Part shown: one piece after another, positions 16,866-25,430 of the stretch
Numbering within the stretch: the first letter of the stretch is position 1
Layout of the letters: each line of letters opens with the position of its first letter
From: an uncultured Fibrobacter sp.
Lineage (GTDB): Bacteria > Fibrobacterota > Fibrobacteria > Fibrobacterales > Fibrobacteraceae
Reading direction: 5' to 3'
Assembly (NCBI GenBank): GCA_934700345.1
Contig: CAKUXP010000006.1
Span: forward strand, 1 to 64,000
DNA: 64,000 bases
Made by a program: the position numbers and the translations under genes
The notes under the pieces: generated by a model
Told to the model about the DNA's origin: nothing
The model's input: only the letters and a program-made list of their open reading frames with translations
The model's database searches: none

Positions 16866-17417
16866 ATGCTAAAATCCAGTAAGGAAATTTTTGAAATCTT
16901 GAGCAAGGGCGCATTCATTTCGATAAACAGTACGAATGACGCCAACCGCAAGTATTATGACCTGCTCGAAGACGACCAGGAAGCTTACAGGGAATACTAC
17001 GAGGGTGTCGGATTTGTATTGGAATGCGGAAACGGTTACTTCTATTTTTCGCGTGCGGAACAGCGGGTGACAATGTTGGATAAGCTTTCGCGTTTTTGCG
17101 ACTGGATCGACCGCCTGGATTTCTTGAAAACTTTCAACGCAACGTTTGAATCGGGATACGTCTTTACGAAATCCAAAATTCTAGAGCGTATTGCCTGCGA
17201 CTTGGAGTTGAAGGAAAAGACTTCAAAGCTTTATAACGACAGGAAGGCTCACGAAGAAGTGGTGGACAAGCTAGTGGACGACCTGCTGAAAATCGGCTTT
17301 GTGGAAATCGAAAACGAGATGGACGGCAGCTACCGCGTGACTGCGGCGTTCCATTACCTCGAAGAAATGGTGAACTGCCTGAACGTGGTGGAGGGAGCCG
17401 ATGCGTTACCTGAATAA
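16866..17417 (+). CDS. jetB: Wadjet/Mks defence protein JetB (MukE-like)
   Basis: 183 residues, the size and position of the MukE/MksE-like JetB, with a winged-helix-like, Glu/Lys-rich composition (IACDLELKEKTSKLYNDRK). It starts 12 nt after jetA, and its last 17 nt overlap the start of jetC, so the two are translationally coupled; a GGAGGGAG site precedes the jetC ATG. JetB binds the kleisin in the loop-extruding complex. Identity is inferred from position more than from motifs. Confidence 0.75.
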   Translation: MLKSSKEIFEILSKGAFISINSTNDANRKYYDLLEDDQEAYREYYEGVGFVLECGNGYFYFSRAEQRVTMLDKLSRFCDWIDRLDFLKTFNATFESGYVFTKSKILERIACDLELKEKTSKLYNDRKAHEEVVDKLVDDLLKIGFVEIENEMDGSYRVTAAFHYLEEMVNCLNVVEGADALPE

Positions 17418-20400
17418 AATTGTATTCATCAATAGCGCCCATGTACGTTATGCAGAAATCAACCTGAACGGAAATGTTCACCTAATTGGTACGCAGGGTG
17501 TGGGCAAGAGCACCCTGTTGCGCGCCCTCCTTTTCTTTTACAACGCAGACAAACAGAAACTCGGCATCCCCAAGGAAAAAAAGTCTTTTGACGATTTCTA
17601 CTTTGAACGCGCCAATTCCTATATCATCTACGAAGTGGTTCGTGACGAATCCGCCTACTGCGTTCTGGTAAGCAAATCCGCAGGTCGCGCCAGTTTTCAT
17701 TTTATCGACGCTCCGTATAATCGCGACTTTATTGTCGATGAAAATGGCGAAGTCCCTTCGGAAACTAAAAATATTCGCGCCCGTTTGAACGAGATTTATC
17801 ATCGTCCCGTTTACATGAGTTCCACCATCGATCGTTATGAACAGTTTCGCGATATCATTTACGGAAATCACCAGAATGTCAAAAAGGAATTCTACAAGTT
17901 TTCGCTTGCCGAAAGCTCCCGCTACCAGAATATTCCGCGCAGCATCCAGAACGTTTTCTTGAATTCAAAGCTGGACGCCGACTTTATCAAGGATACGATT
18001 ATCCAGTCCATGGACGGCGAAAGTGCCTTTATTGACTTGCGCTATTTTAGGAACCAAGTTTCGGAGTTCGAACAGGAATACAGCGATATTGGAAAGTGGT
18101 TCGAAAAGAACAGGAAAGGCGAATGTGTCGTGCGCTCGGAAGCGGACCGAGTCATAAATGTTTACCATGCGCTGCTTCTTTTGAAGCAAAATATTGAAAC
18201 GGGTTGCAAAGAACTGAATTACGCTTACCGAATTACGAAGGTGCAGCTTCCGACCGTTTCCGGTGAGATTGAAAAGGTGGAACAGTCTCTGGGCACAACG
18301 ATGCGTTTGCTGCACGAGGAAAGCGACAAGTTTACCCGTGAACGTGACAGCCTTAAATCTGCGCTTACGCTGGTGGAGAGTTCCCTGAAAGAATGCCGTG
18401 AAAAAAGCAATTATTATGCATCACAGAATATTGAAGATGTTCTGAAAAAACAGGAACGCGAGGGCGTTTTAAAGCACGAAAAGGAAAGTGTCGAAGAACG
18501 CAGGCGTTTACTCACCCGCGAATTTGAAAGCGTTGCCGAAAAATATGACCGCCTAATTCAGCAGGTGGACGATAAGCTTGACGATTTTAAGCGGGTTCAG
18601 CAGTCGCGCATCAACGAATCGGAATCAAAGCTGAATGCGGAAAAGCGGAACCGTCTGACGGAACTAGAGAAGGCGAAAAACGCCGTCTCCGCAAGGGTTG
18701 ACGCCGAAATTGAAACGGCGAACAATGTCAAGCAGAACTTGCTGAACGAAAAGACGGATCATGAAAAATCGCAGATTGAATTAAAGTATCTGCATCCGTT
18801 TGGAGATGAAATCGAGTCCTGCAAAAAGCAGATTGACGGCTGTCGCTCCGCCGAGAACGAGGCAAAAGTTAAAAAGTCCGAAGTGGCTCGAGAACTCACG
18901 AAAGTCCTGGCGCAGCGTGATGCCGAAATTGCGGAAAGCAAGGCGGGTTTTGAAAAAGAAAACAACAAGCTAGCCATAGCTCGCGAGCGAATTGCCTCCG
19001 CCCTTGAAAAACTGGATGCCCTTTTAGAAAAGCGGAAAGGCTCGCTTTACGAATGGCTTGCCGCAAACAAGCCCGGCTGGGAAAACTCCATCGGTAAAAT
19101 CATTGACGAAGAAACGGTCCTTTACAATAATGGCCTTTCGCCTGAGCTATTGTTGCTTGAGGGGACTCAGGGCGAATCGCTGTTTGGCGTCAAGCTGAAT
19201 CTGGAAGAACTTCCGGTTCGCATTCGCACTCCAGAAGGCCTGGCAAAGGAACATCAACAGTTGAAAACCGCCCTTGCCGAAAACGATGATGCGGTAAAAA
19301 CTCTGCAAGATAATTTGGATGAACGCATCGCCAATGTGAATCGCAGTTACGGAACGAAAATTAAAGCATTCCTGGATAAACTTAGGAATCTTGAAAACCA
19401 ATTGGTGCAGATTCCTTTGACGGTCAAGCGTTTGAACAACGAACTGGAAAGTTTAAAACGAAAAGACGCCGAAGAAATCGAGAAACGCCGCGCTGCAATT
19501 CAGCAAAAAATTGCAGAAATCTCGCGGAAAATTCTTGTTGTAGAAGAAAATATCGACCGCTTCCGCGAAGCGAAAAAGCGTGAAACCGCAAAAATCGAAA
19601 AAGCCTACCGCGACAATGTTTCCGCCTTGCAAAAAATTGCAGACGATTTCAAGACGCAGCTCCGAGCTGAAATTCTCGCTAAGGAAGAACTAGTAAAACA
19701 GGAACGCGACGAAATCCAGACGCAGAAGGAAAATGAACTGGAACGCAGAAATGTGGATGTTGCCGTCTTGCGGGAATGCGATGCGGAAATCGCCCGCCTA
19801 ATTGCCGAGTTGAACGATATTGACACCCATCGCGGGCTGGTAACACTGTATCACCGCGACAAGGCTGAGCTTTTTGATCGCGAAGATGAATTCAAGGAAG
19901 AAAAGCGTTCTGTTGAATCCAAGCTGAATGCCTTGCAGGACAAGTTCAACGCACGGCGCGAAAAACTGAACGCCCAAAAGCAGGAACAGGATACAATGCA
20001 AAGTCAGTTGAATTCCCGCAAGAAAGCCATGGAAGCGGATATTGCCGGTGCGGACAAATTCTCCATTTCAACGCTCTGCCCAGAAAACATCAAGGATATC
20101 GGCGAAGCTCCTTGCACAAAGAACTGCACTGAAATCATTCAAGAGTTGACAGCCGCCATCGTGGATTCCACTAAGCGTAAGGAAGATCTCGAAAAGTCGG
20201 TCAACAAGTTCCGTAACAACTTTTCGCCCCGCAATACATTCAAGTTCCCTGCGGACTTGAATTCGGACCGCGCCTACATTGGTTTTGCCGAGAACCTGAG
20301 CGACTTCTTGCTGAACAATAAGATTAACGATTACCGCGAACGCACCAGCGGGCGTTACACCGAAATCCTCACGCGAATTGCCAAGGAAGTCGGCAACATG

Positions 20401-21084
20401 ACGAAGCAAAAGCAGGAAATCGAAAAGATTGTAAGCGGCGTCAATCGCGATTTTAACGAAAAGAATTTTGCCGGCGTCATCAAGAGAATTGCGCTCCGCA
20501 CCGAAGAAAGTAACGACAAGTTGATGAAGCTTTTGGAATCCATCCAGATGTTCAATGCCGAAAACCAATACAAGATGGGCGAAATGAACTTGTTCAGCGA
20601 CACCAGAACCGAGGAAGCAAACCGCAAGGCTGTCGATTTGCTGCTTCATTTTGTCCGCATCCTTAAGGACGAGCCGAACCGAGACCAGTTGAAATTATCC
20701 GACGCATTCCGTTTGCAGTTCCGTGTCCAGGAAAACGATAACGATACCGGCTGGATTGATAAAATTTCAAACATTGGTTCCGAAGGTACAGACGTTCTGG
20801 TCAAAGCGATGGTAAACATCATGCTAATCAATGTTTTCAAGGCGCAAATTTCCAGAAAGTTCGGAAATTTCAAGCTTCACTGCATGATGGACGAAATCGG
20901 AAAACTCCATCCGACCAACATAAACGGCATTTTGAAATTTGCAAATTCACGTAATATTTATCTCGTGAACGGCTCTCCCACAACACAAAGTGTTTCCGAG
21001 TACCGTTACACCTACCTTCTTTCCAAAAACGAAAAATCCGAAACCGTTGTGAGACCTCTCGTGGCAAGGGTTTCCGTCACATGA
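17401..21084 (+). CDS. jetC: Wadjet/Mks SMC-like ATPase JetC (MukB/MksB family)
   Basis: 1,227 residues. Walker A GTQGVGKST at 30-38, two very long coiled coils (about 270-560 and 610-880) separated by a hinge-like region, then a C-terminal head with the signature region GSEGTDVLVKAM (about 1127) and Walker B MMDEIGKL (about 1162) followed by a NGSPTTQS loop. This is the SMC/MukB arrangement. The motor extrudes DNA loops and signals small circular plasmids for cleavage. A CP...CTKNC cluster near 888-905 is an unusual possible metal site in the second coiled coil. It overlaps jetD by an ATGA. Confidence 0.93.
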   Translation: MRYLNKIVFINSAHVRYAEINLNGNVHLIGTQGVGKSTLLRALLFFYNADKQKLGIPKEKKSFDDFYFERANSYIIYEVVRDESAYCVLVSKSAGRASFHFIDAPYNRDFIVDENGEVPSETKNIRARLNEIYHRPVYMSSTIDRYEQFRDIIYGNHQNVKKEFYKFSLAESSRYQNIPRSIQNVFLNSKLDADFIKDTIIQSMDGESAFIDLRYFRNQVSEFEQEYSDIGKWFEKNRKGECVVRSEADRVINVYHALLLLKQNIETGCKELNYAYRITKVQLPTVSGEIEKVEQSLGTTMRLLHEESDKFTRERDSLKSALTLVESSLKECREKSNYYASQNIEDVLKKQEREGVLKHEKESVEERRRLLTREFESVAEKYDRLIQQVDDKLDDFKRVQQSRINESESKLNAEKRNRLTELEKAKNAVSARVDAEIETANNVKQNLLNEKTDHEKSQIELKYLHPFGDEIESCKKQIDGCRSAENEAKVKKSEVARELTKVLAQRDAEIAESKAGFEKENNKLAIARERIASALEKLDALLEKRKGSLYEWLAANKPGWENSIGKIIDEETVLYNNGLSPELLLLEGTQGESLFGVKLNLEELPVRIRTPEGLAKEHQQLKTALAENDDAVKTLQDNLDERIANVNRSYGTKIKAFLDKLRNLENQLVQIPLTVKRLNNELESLKRKDAEEIEKRRAAIQQKIAEISRKILVVEENIDRFREAKKRETAKIEKAYRDNVSALQKIADDFKTQLRAEILAKEELVKQERDEIQTQKENELERRNVDVAVLRECDAEIARLIAELNDIDTHRGLVTLYHRDKAELFDREDEFKEEKRSVESKLNALQDKFNARREKLNAQKQEQDTMQSQLNSRKKAMEADIAGADKFSISTLCPENIKDIGEAPCTKNCTEIIQELTAAIVDSTKRKEDLEKSVNKFRNNFSPRNTFKFPADLNSDRAYIGFAENLSDFLLNNKINDYRERTSGRYTEILTRIAKEVGNMTKQKQEIEKIVSGVNRDFNEKNFAGVIKRIALRTEESNDKLMKLLESIQMFNAENQYKMGEMNLFSDTRTEEANRKAVDLLLHFVRILKDEPNRDQLKLSDAFRLQFRVQENDNDTGWIDKISNIGSEGTDVLVKAMVNIMLINVFKAQISRKFGNFKLHCMMDEIGKLHPTNINGILKFANSRNIYLVNGSPTTQSVSEYRYTYLLSKNEKSETVVRPLVARVSVT

Positions 21085-22025
21085 GCAGTGAATTGAAAAT
21101 TACCGAAGCTTTGCTGAAAAGAATGCAAATTCTTTTTCGCGGCGATAAACTGAACGCTAGCGAGTGCAAGGACGCTCTGTGCCAAGAAATGCTGAAAGAG
21201 GGAATTCTCGTCAACGTAAAAAATGGACGCGGCATGGTTTGCTATGCGCCAGAAGCAAAGGCCCTGCAAGCGTTTCTTGCTTCGAAGAACGATGCGTTTA
21301 GAAATCTTGAAACATCGACGTTCAAGGATGCAGACGAGATTCATCGCGCCGATTTAGCGCGCACTACGGGTAATTCAAAAATTCAGAAAGTCCGCAGTTG
21401 CAAAGGCTTTCTCGTCAATTCTTACGATTCGATTGACACAATCCTAAACGGAAAGCATTTTGTTATCAATCCTCCGGATGGAGTTTTCGTATTCATCTCG
21501 GATTTCGAAAACTTCGTATTGCCAAAAAACGTTGTCGTCGTCGGTATCGAAAACATGGAAAACTTTCGATTCGTCGCGCACCAAAAAATGCTTTTTGAAA
21601 AACTGCGTAGCGAGCTGCAAAAAGACGCAGCTCATCTAGAGGATGTTAAACTATTGTTTGTTTCCCGCTATCCACAAACCGGAGATCTGGTCAAGTGGCT
21701 AAAGAACATCCCGAATGTTTACATTCATTTTGGCGATTTGGACCTTGCCGGAATTCATATTTTTTTAACCGAATTTTACGCGAATTTGGGCAATCGGGCA
21801 AATTTCCTTATTCCGCACGATGCCGAGCTGAGAATTTCCCATGGCAGTACGAAACGCTATGATGATCAAGCTGCGCGTTTTGAAAGCATGATAGTGACCG
21901 ATTCTCGCATACACCCCCTTGTGAACTTGATAAAAAAATACCACAAGGGATATGACCAAGAAGGATATATCGAGACAAGCCAATCGAATTTTTTGCGTTT
22001 CGAGAACATCCTCGCGAACAAGTGA
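21081..22025 (+). CDS. jetD: Wadjet/Mks toprim nuclease JetD
   Basis: 314 residues. The C-terminal half is a toprim-type fold with the acidic residues VVGIEN (Glu157) and HFGDLDLAG (Asp219, Asp221), as in the DUF2220 nuclease domain of JetD/MksG. The N-terminal part (about 1-110) is winged-helix-like. JetD cuts plasmid DNA after JetABC have extruded it. It is shorter than many JetD proteins (about 400 residues). It shares an ATGA overlap with jetC and closes the operon before a strong terminator. Confidence 0.9.
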   Translation: MSSELKITEALLKRMQILFRGDKLNASECKDALCQEMLKEGILVNVKNGRGMVCYAPEAKALQAFLASKNDAFRNLETSTFKDADEIHRADLARTTGNSKIQKVRSCKGFLVNSYDSIDTILNGKHFVINPPDGVFVFISDFENFVLPKNVVVVGIENMENFRFVAHQKMLFEKLRSELQKDAAHLEDVKLLFVSRYPQTGDLVKWLKNIPNVYIHFGDLDLAGIHIFLTEFYANLGNRANFLIPHDAELRISHGSTKRYDDQAARFESMIVTDSRIHPLVNLIKKYHKGYDQEGYIETSQSNFLRFENILANK

Positions 22026-22060
22026 GACTTATAGAAGAGAAAACCCTCCCAAAGCACCCT

Positions 22061-22090
22061 CTCCCGCTTCCCTGCGGGAGTTTTTCTTTT
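22061..22090 (+). terminator. Terminator of the jetABCD operon
   Basis: A 7-bp stem CTCCCGC/GCGGGAG with a TTCCCT loop is followed by TTTTTCTTTT, about 35 nt after the jetD stop. Confidence 0.9.
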
Positions 22091-22155
22091 CCTGTTTTTT
22101 CCGCCAACGGAAAAATTCCATTTCCTTTTTTCCTTACATTTCAGGCGAAAATTGC

Positions 22156-22163
22156 TATCTTTG
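22156..22163 (+). promoter_or_regulatory. TAnnTTTG promoter box of rlmN
   Basis: TATCTTTG ends 7 nt before the GTG start, with TTACAT 16 nt upstream. It predicts an almost leaderless mRNA. Confidence 0.6.
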
Positions 22164-22170
22164 CTTTTCG

Positions 22171-23268
22171 GTGACAAACAATTACAAAGATATCAAATCC
22201 CTCACGGTAGATGAACTCAAGGAGTGGCTTTCCGCTAACTGCGAAAAGTCCTACCGGGCGGACCAAATCGAGAACTGGCTTTTCTGCCGCCAGGTTTCGA
22301 GCTACGACCAGATGACGAACATTCCGCAGCAGACGCGCGAAAAGCTCGCCCGGGCGTTTGCCATCCGTTCCCTCTCCGAAGTCGAACATCTCGTCTCCGT
22401 TGACGGTGCCGTCAAATGGCTTTTCAGGACCGCAGACGACCAGCACATCGAAACGGTTCTCATCCCGACTAACGGACGCTTTTCCGTGTGCGTCTCCACG
22501 CAAATCGGCTGCGCCCAGAACTGCGCCTTTTGCCGGACGGCCAAGATGGGGTTCATCCGAAACCTCGAAGCGGGCGAAATTCTCGAAGAAATCATCCGCG
22601 TAAACGACTACCTAAAGGCGACCGGCGAAATCGACGCCGACGGGAAACCCGCCCAGGTGACAAACATCATCTTCATGGGCATGGGAGAGCCGCTCAACAA
22701 CCTCGAAAACGTCCACCGGACATGCTGCACGCTCCACAACCAGAAGTTCTTTAACCTAGGTCGCAAGAAGATGACCGTGAGCACGAGCGGAGTCGTCCCG
22801 AAAATCAAGGAACTGGTCGATAGGAACACGCCCTGCTGCCTCGCGGTAAGCCTCAACAGCACGAACAACGCGGCGAGAAGCTCCGTCATGCCCGTAAACC
22901 GGGTCTGGCCCATCGAAAAGCTGCTCGAAGCGACCGACGAATACACGCGAAGGACCGACAACTACGTAACGTTCGAATTCGTCCTGATGAAAGGCGTCAC
23001 CTGCACGGATGCTTCCGCCAAGGAACTGATTAAAATTTGCGCGCCTCGCCGCTGCAAGGTAAACGCCATCGTTTTGAACCAGATGGACGATCCGGACATC
23101 GAAGCCCCCACGGAAGAGGAAGTGGAAAGATTCCTCGAAAAGGTCCGGGCGGCGGAAATCCAGATCACCATCCGAAATCCGCGCGGACGCGACATCCTTG
23201 CCGCCTGCGGACAGCTCGCTTACAAAAAACAACAGAAGGTAACCCATGCTGACACAGAATCTGCCTGA
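22171..23268 (+). CDS. rlmN: Dual-specificity 23S rRNA/tRNA adenine-C2 methyltransferase RlmN
   Basis: 365 residues from a GTG. The radical-SAM motif CAQNCAFC binds the 4Fe-4S cluster, and the catalytic C-terminal Cys lies in DILAACGQ. It methylates A2503 of 23S rRNA and A37 of some tRNAs. The frame is open back to 21952, but the promoter box ends only 7 nt before this GTG, no Shine-Dalgarno is seen, and the length fits the family, so I start it here. It opens a plus-strand run and overlaps the next methyltransferase gene by 23 nt. Confidence 0.93.
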   Translation: MTNNYKDIKSLTVDELKEWLSANCEKSYRADQIENWLFCRQVSSYDQMTNIPQQTREKLARAFAIRSLSEVEHLVSVDGAVKWLFRTADDQHIETVLIPTNGRFSVCVSTQIGCAQNCAFCRTAKMGFIRNLEAGEILEEIIRVNDYLKATGEIDADGKPAQVTNIIFMGMGEPLNNLENVHRTCCTLHNQKFFNLGRKKMTVSTSGVVPKIKELVDRNTPCCLAVSLNSTNNAARSSVMPVNRVWPIEKLLEATDEYTRRTDNYVTFEFVLMKGVTCTDASAKELIKICAPRRCKVNAIVLNQMDDPDIEAPTEEEVERFLEKVRAAEIQITIRNPRGRDILAACGQLAYKKQQKVTHADTESA

Positions 23269-23869
23269 GTTCTGGGAAAATCTCTACACGGAACACAAGG
23301 ATTACTGGAACCTAAAAAAGGCCACGCCGGCCCTGCTCGAGTTTTTCAAGGACCCGCGCTGCCCCAAGGAAGGAAGCGTGCTTGTCCCGGGCGCGGGCTA
23401 CGGCTACGATGCGGAAGCGTGGGCAATGCGCGGACACGACGTTCTCGCAGTGGATTTTGCACCGACAGCGGTCGATGAACTCGACAGGCTTTCCCGGAAA
23501 CACGAGAACTTCAAGTCGCTGAACCTAGACCTGTTCGAACTCAGTCCCAAAGACCCGAAAAAGGGCGGCCAGCAGTTCGATATCATCTATGACTACTGCA
23601 CGTTCACGGGGATCCACCCGGGACGCCGCGACGAGTGTTTCGAAGTCTGGCAGAAGATGCTCAAGGACGACGGCGTAGTCATCGCGTTCTTCTACCCGTT
23701 CCTGAACGGCAACACACTCCAGGGTCCCCCGCACCCGACATCCGAAGGCGAGCTGATGGCGCGCCTCGGCGGAATTTTCGATGTCGTCGAAAGGGTTCCC
23801 GCCAAGGAAAGCATCCCCGAACGAAAGGGCAAGGAAGAATTCTGGCTCTTGAAAAAGGCCGAGGATTAA
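23246..23869 (+). CDS. SAM-dependent methyltransferase (thiopurine/thiol methyltransferase-like)
   Basis: 207 residues. The SAM-binding motif I is VLVPGAGYGYDAEAW followed by the acidic end of strand 2 in VLAVDFAP; EFWENLYTEHK and TFTGIHPGRRDE are typical of TPMT-like small-molecule methyltransferases. The substrate (thiol, selenium or halide) is not predictable. It overlaps the 3' end of rlmN by 23 nt in another frame, so it is translationally coupled. A promoter-like box for ychJ follows its stop immediately. Confidence 0.82.
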   Translation: MLTQNLPEFWENLYTEHKDYWNLKKATPALLEFFKDPRCPKEGSVLVPGAGYGYDAEAWAMRGHDVLAVDFAPTAVDELDRLSRKHENFKSLNLDLFELSPKDPKKGGQQFDIIYDYCTFTGIHPGRRDECFEVWQKMLKDDGVVIAFFYPFLNGNTLQGPPHPTSEGELMARLGGIFDVVERVPAKESIPERKGKEEFWLLKKAED

Positions 23870-23874
23870 TAACT

Positions 23875-23882
23875 TATCTTTA
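23875..23882 (+). promoter_or_regulatory. TAnnTTTA promoter-like box of ychJ
   Basis: TATCTTTA between the methyltransferase stop and ychJ. It leaves a leader of about 33 nt carrying a GAGGAAT ribosome site. Confidence 0.5.
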
Positions 23883-23920
23883 GATAAACTTTTTCTGGTT
23901 AAGAAAACCGAGGAATTACT

Positions 23921-24421
23921 ATGGCAGACGAAAATCTTTGCCCATGCGGATCCGGAAAGGCCTATTCCGAATGCTGCGAACCTATCATCAAGGGATTGAC
24001 GCTCGCACCCACGCCGGAAGCCCTGATGCGATCCCGCTATACCGCCTACGCCAAGCACGAAGTCAAGTGGCTCAAGGAATCGCTCGATCCGTCCCAGCAG
24101 TCGGACTATGACGAGAGAAGCGTCGAGGAATGGAGCAAGCGCTCCCAGTGGCTAGGCATCCAGATTCTCCAGACAAAGACGGAAGAAGAAAAAAACATCG
24201 GCTGGGTCGAATTTATCTGCAAATACAAGCAGGGTTCCGTCGCCCGCGAGCACCACGAGCTTTCCGAATTCCACAAGGTCAAGGGAGCGTGGCTCTTCTA
24301 CGACGGTCGCGCCGTGAAGCCTTCGACCATCCACAAGACAACCCCGGACGTCGGTCGCAACGATCCGTGTCCCTGCGGTTCGGGCAAAAAGTACAAGAAG
24401 TGCTGCGGCAAGAACCAGTGA
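23921..24421 (+). CDS. ychJ: YchJ-family protein with two SEC-C motifs
   Basis: 166 residues with a Zn-binding SEC-C motif at each end ([14 protein letters not shown] at about 6-19, and [15 protein letters not shown] near the C-terminus) around a cystatin-like middle ([11 protein letters not shown]). SEC-C motifs bind Zn and in SecA contact ribosome/SecB; the role of YchJ itself is not established. It has its own ribosome site and precedes argC by 34 nt. Confidence 0.9.
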   Translation: MADENLCPCGSGKAYSECCEPIIKGLTLAPTPEALMRSRYTAYAKHEVKWLKESLDPSQQSDYDERSVEEWSKRSQWLGIQILQTKTEEEKNIGWVEFICKYKQGSVAREHHELSEFHKVKGAWLFYDGRAVKPSTIHKTTPDVGRNDPCPCGSGKKYKKCCGKNQ

Positions 24422-24455
24422 TTTTGCCGCCTGTAACGGCAAGCGAGGTGCGAAC

Positions 24456-25430
24456 ATGAAATTTCGCGTATTCGTCGACGGCGAGGCAGGAACAACCGGG
24501 CTCCAGATCTATGAACGCCTGTCCAAGCGGGACGATGTGGAAATCTTGCGCATCGCCCCAGAACTCCGGAAAGACGCCGAGGAGCGCAAGCGCCTGATGA
24601 ACGATTCCGACGTGACGTTTCTCTGTCTTCCCGACGCCGCGGCAACCGAGAGCGCATCGCTCTGCACGAACCCGAAGACAAGAATTATCGACGCATCGAC
24701 CGCACACCGGACAAATCCCGCGTGGGCTTACGGTCTCCCGGAACTTTCCCCTGAATTCCGGAAAGCGATACAGAAAAATCCGAGAATCGCGAATCCGGGC
24801 TGTCACGCTTCCGGATTCATTCTCGGAGTCTATCCGCTGATCGCGGCTGGACTTTTAAAAAAGGATGCGGACCTAGCCACATACAGCCTTACCGGCTACT
24901 CGGGCGGCGGAAAGAAGATGATTGCAAACTACGAAACGGAAGGCGCCCAGGTTTCGCACCCGGGAATGTCGCCACGGCTTTTCGCCCCGAGACCTTACGC
25001 GCTAGGGCATCACCACAAGCACCTCCCCGAAATGCAGAAAGTCTGCGGTCTCGAAAATCCCCCGATTTTCAACCCGATTGTCGGTCCCTACTACAAGGGC
25101 ATGGCGGTTTCCACGGCAATCGTTCCAAGTTCTCTCAAGAAAAACGTTTCGGCAAGCGACCTGCAAGAAGTTCTCGCTACGCATTATGCGGACTCCCGTT
25201 TCGTCAAGGTTCTCCCCTATGAAGAAGAGCCAACGCTCGATGCGGGATCGCTCGACCCGACGGAATGCAACAATACAAACGAAGCCCACCTCTACGTTTT
25301 CGGAAAGGGCAAGGCTCTCCAGGTTACGGTCATTATCGACAATCTGGGCAAAGGCGCATCCGGGGCAGCCATCCAGAACATGAACATCGCACTCGGACTT
25401 GACGAAGGAATCGGTCTCACATGTTCCTAG
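24456..25430 (+). CDS. argC: N-acetyl-gamma-glutamyl-phosphate reductase, type 2
   Basis: 324 residues. Rossmann start VFVDGEAGTTGLQIYERL, nucleophilic Cys116 in NPGCHASG, and HHHKHLPEM downstream. The length and the GEAGTTG start match the type 2 enzyme. It reduces N-acetylglutamyl phosphate with NADPH, the third step of arginine synthesis. A GCGAGG site precedes the ATG. Its last 10 nt overlap obg. No other arg gene is nearby. Confidence 0.95.
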   Translation: MKFRVFVDGEAGTTGLQIYERLSKRDDVEILRIAPELRKDAEERKRLMNDSDVTFLCLPDAAATESASLCTNPKTRIIDASTAHRTNPAWAYGLPELSPEFRKAIQKNPRIANPGCHASGFILGVYPLIAAGLLKKDADLATYSLTGYSGGGKKMIANYETEGAQVSHPGMSPRLFAPRPYALGHHHKHLPEMQKVCGLENPPIFNPIVGPYYKGMAVSTAIVPSSLKKNVSASDLQEVLATHYADSRFVKVLPYEEEPTLDAGSLDPTECNNTNEAHLYVFGKGKALQVTVIIDNLGKGASGAAIQNMNIALGLDEGIGLTCS

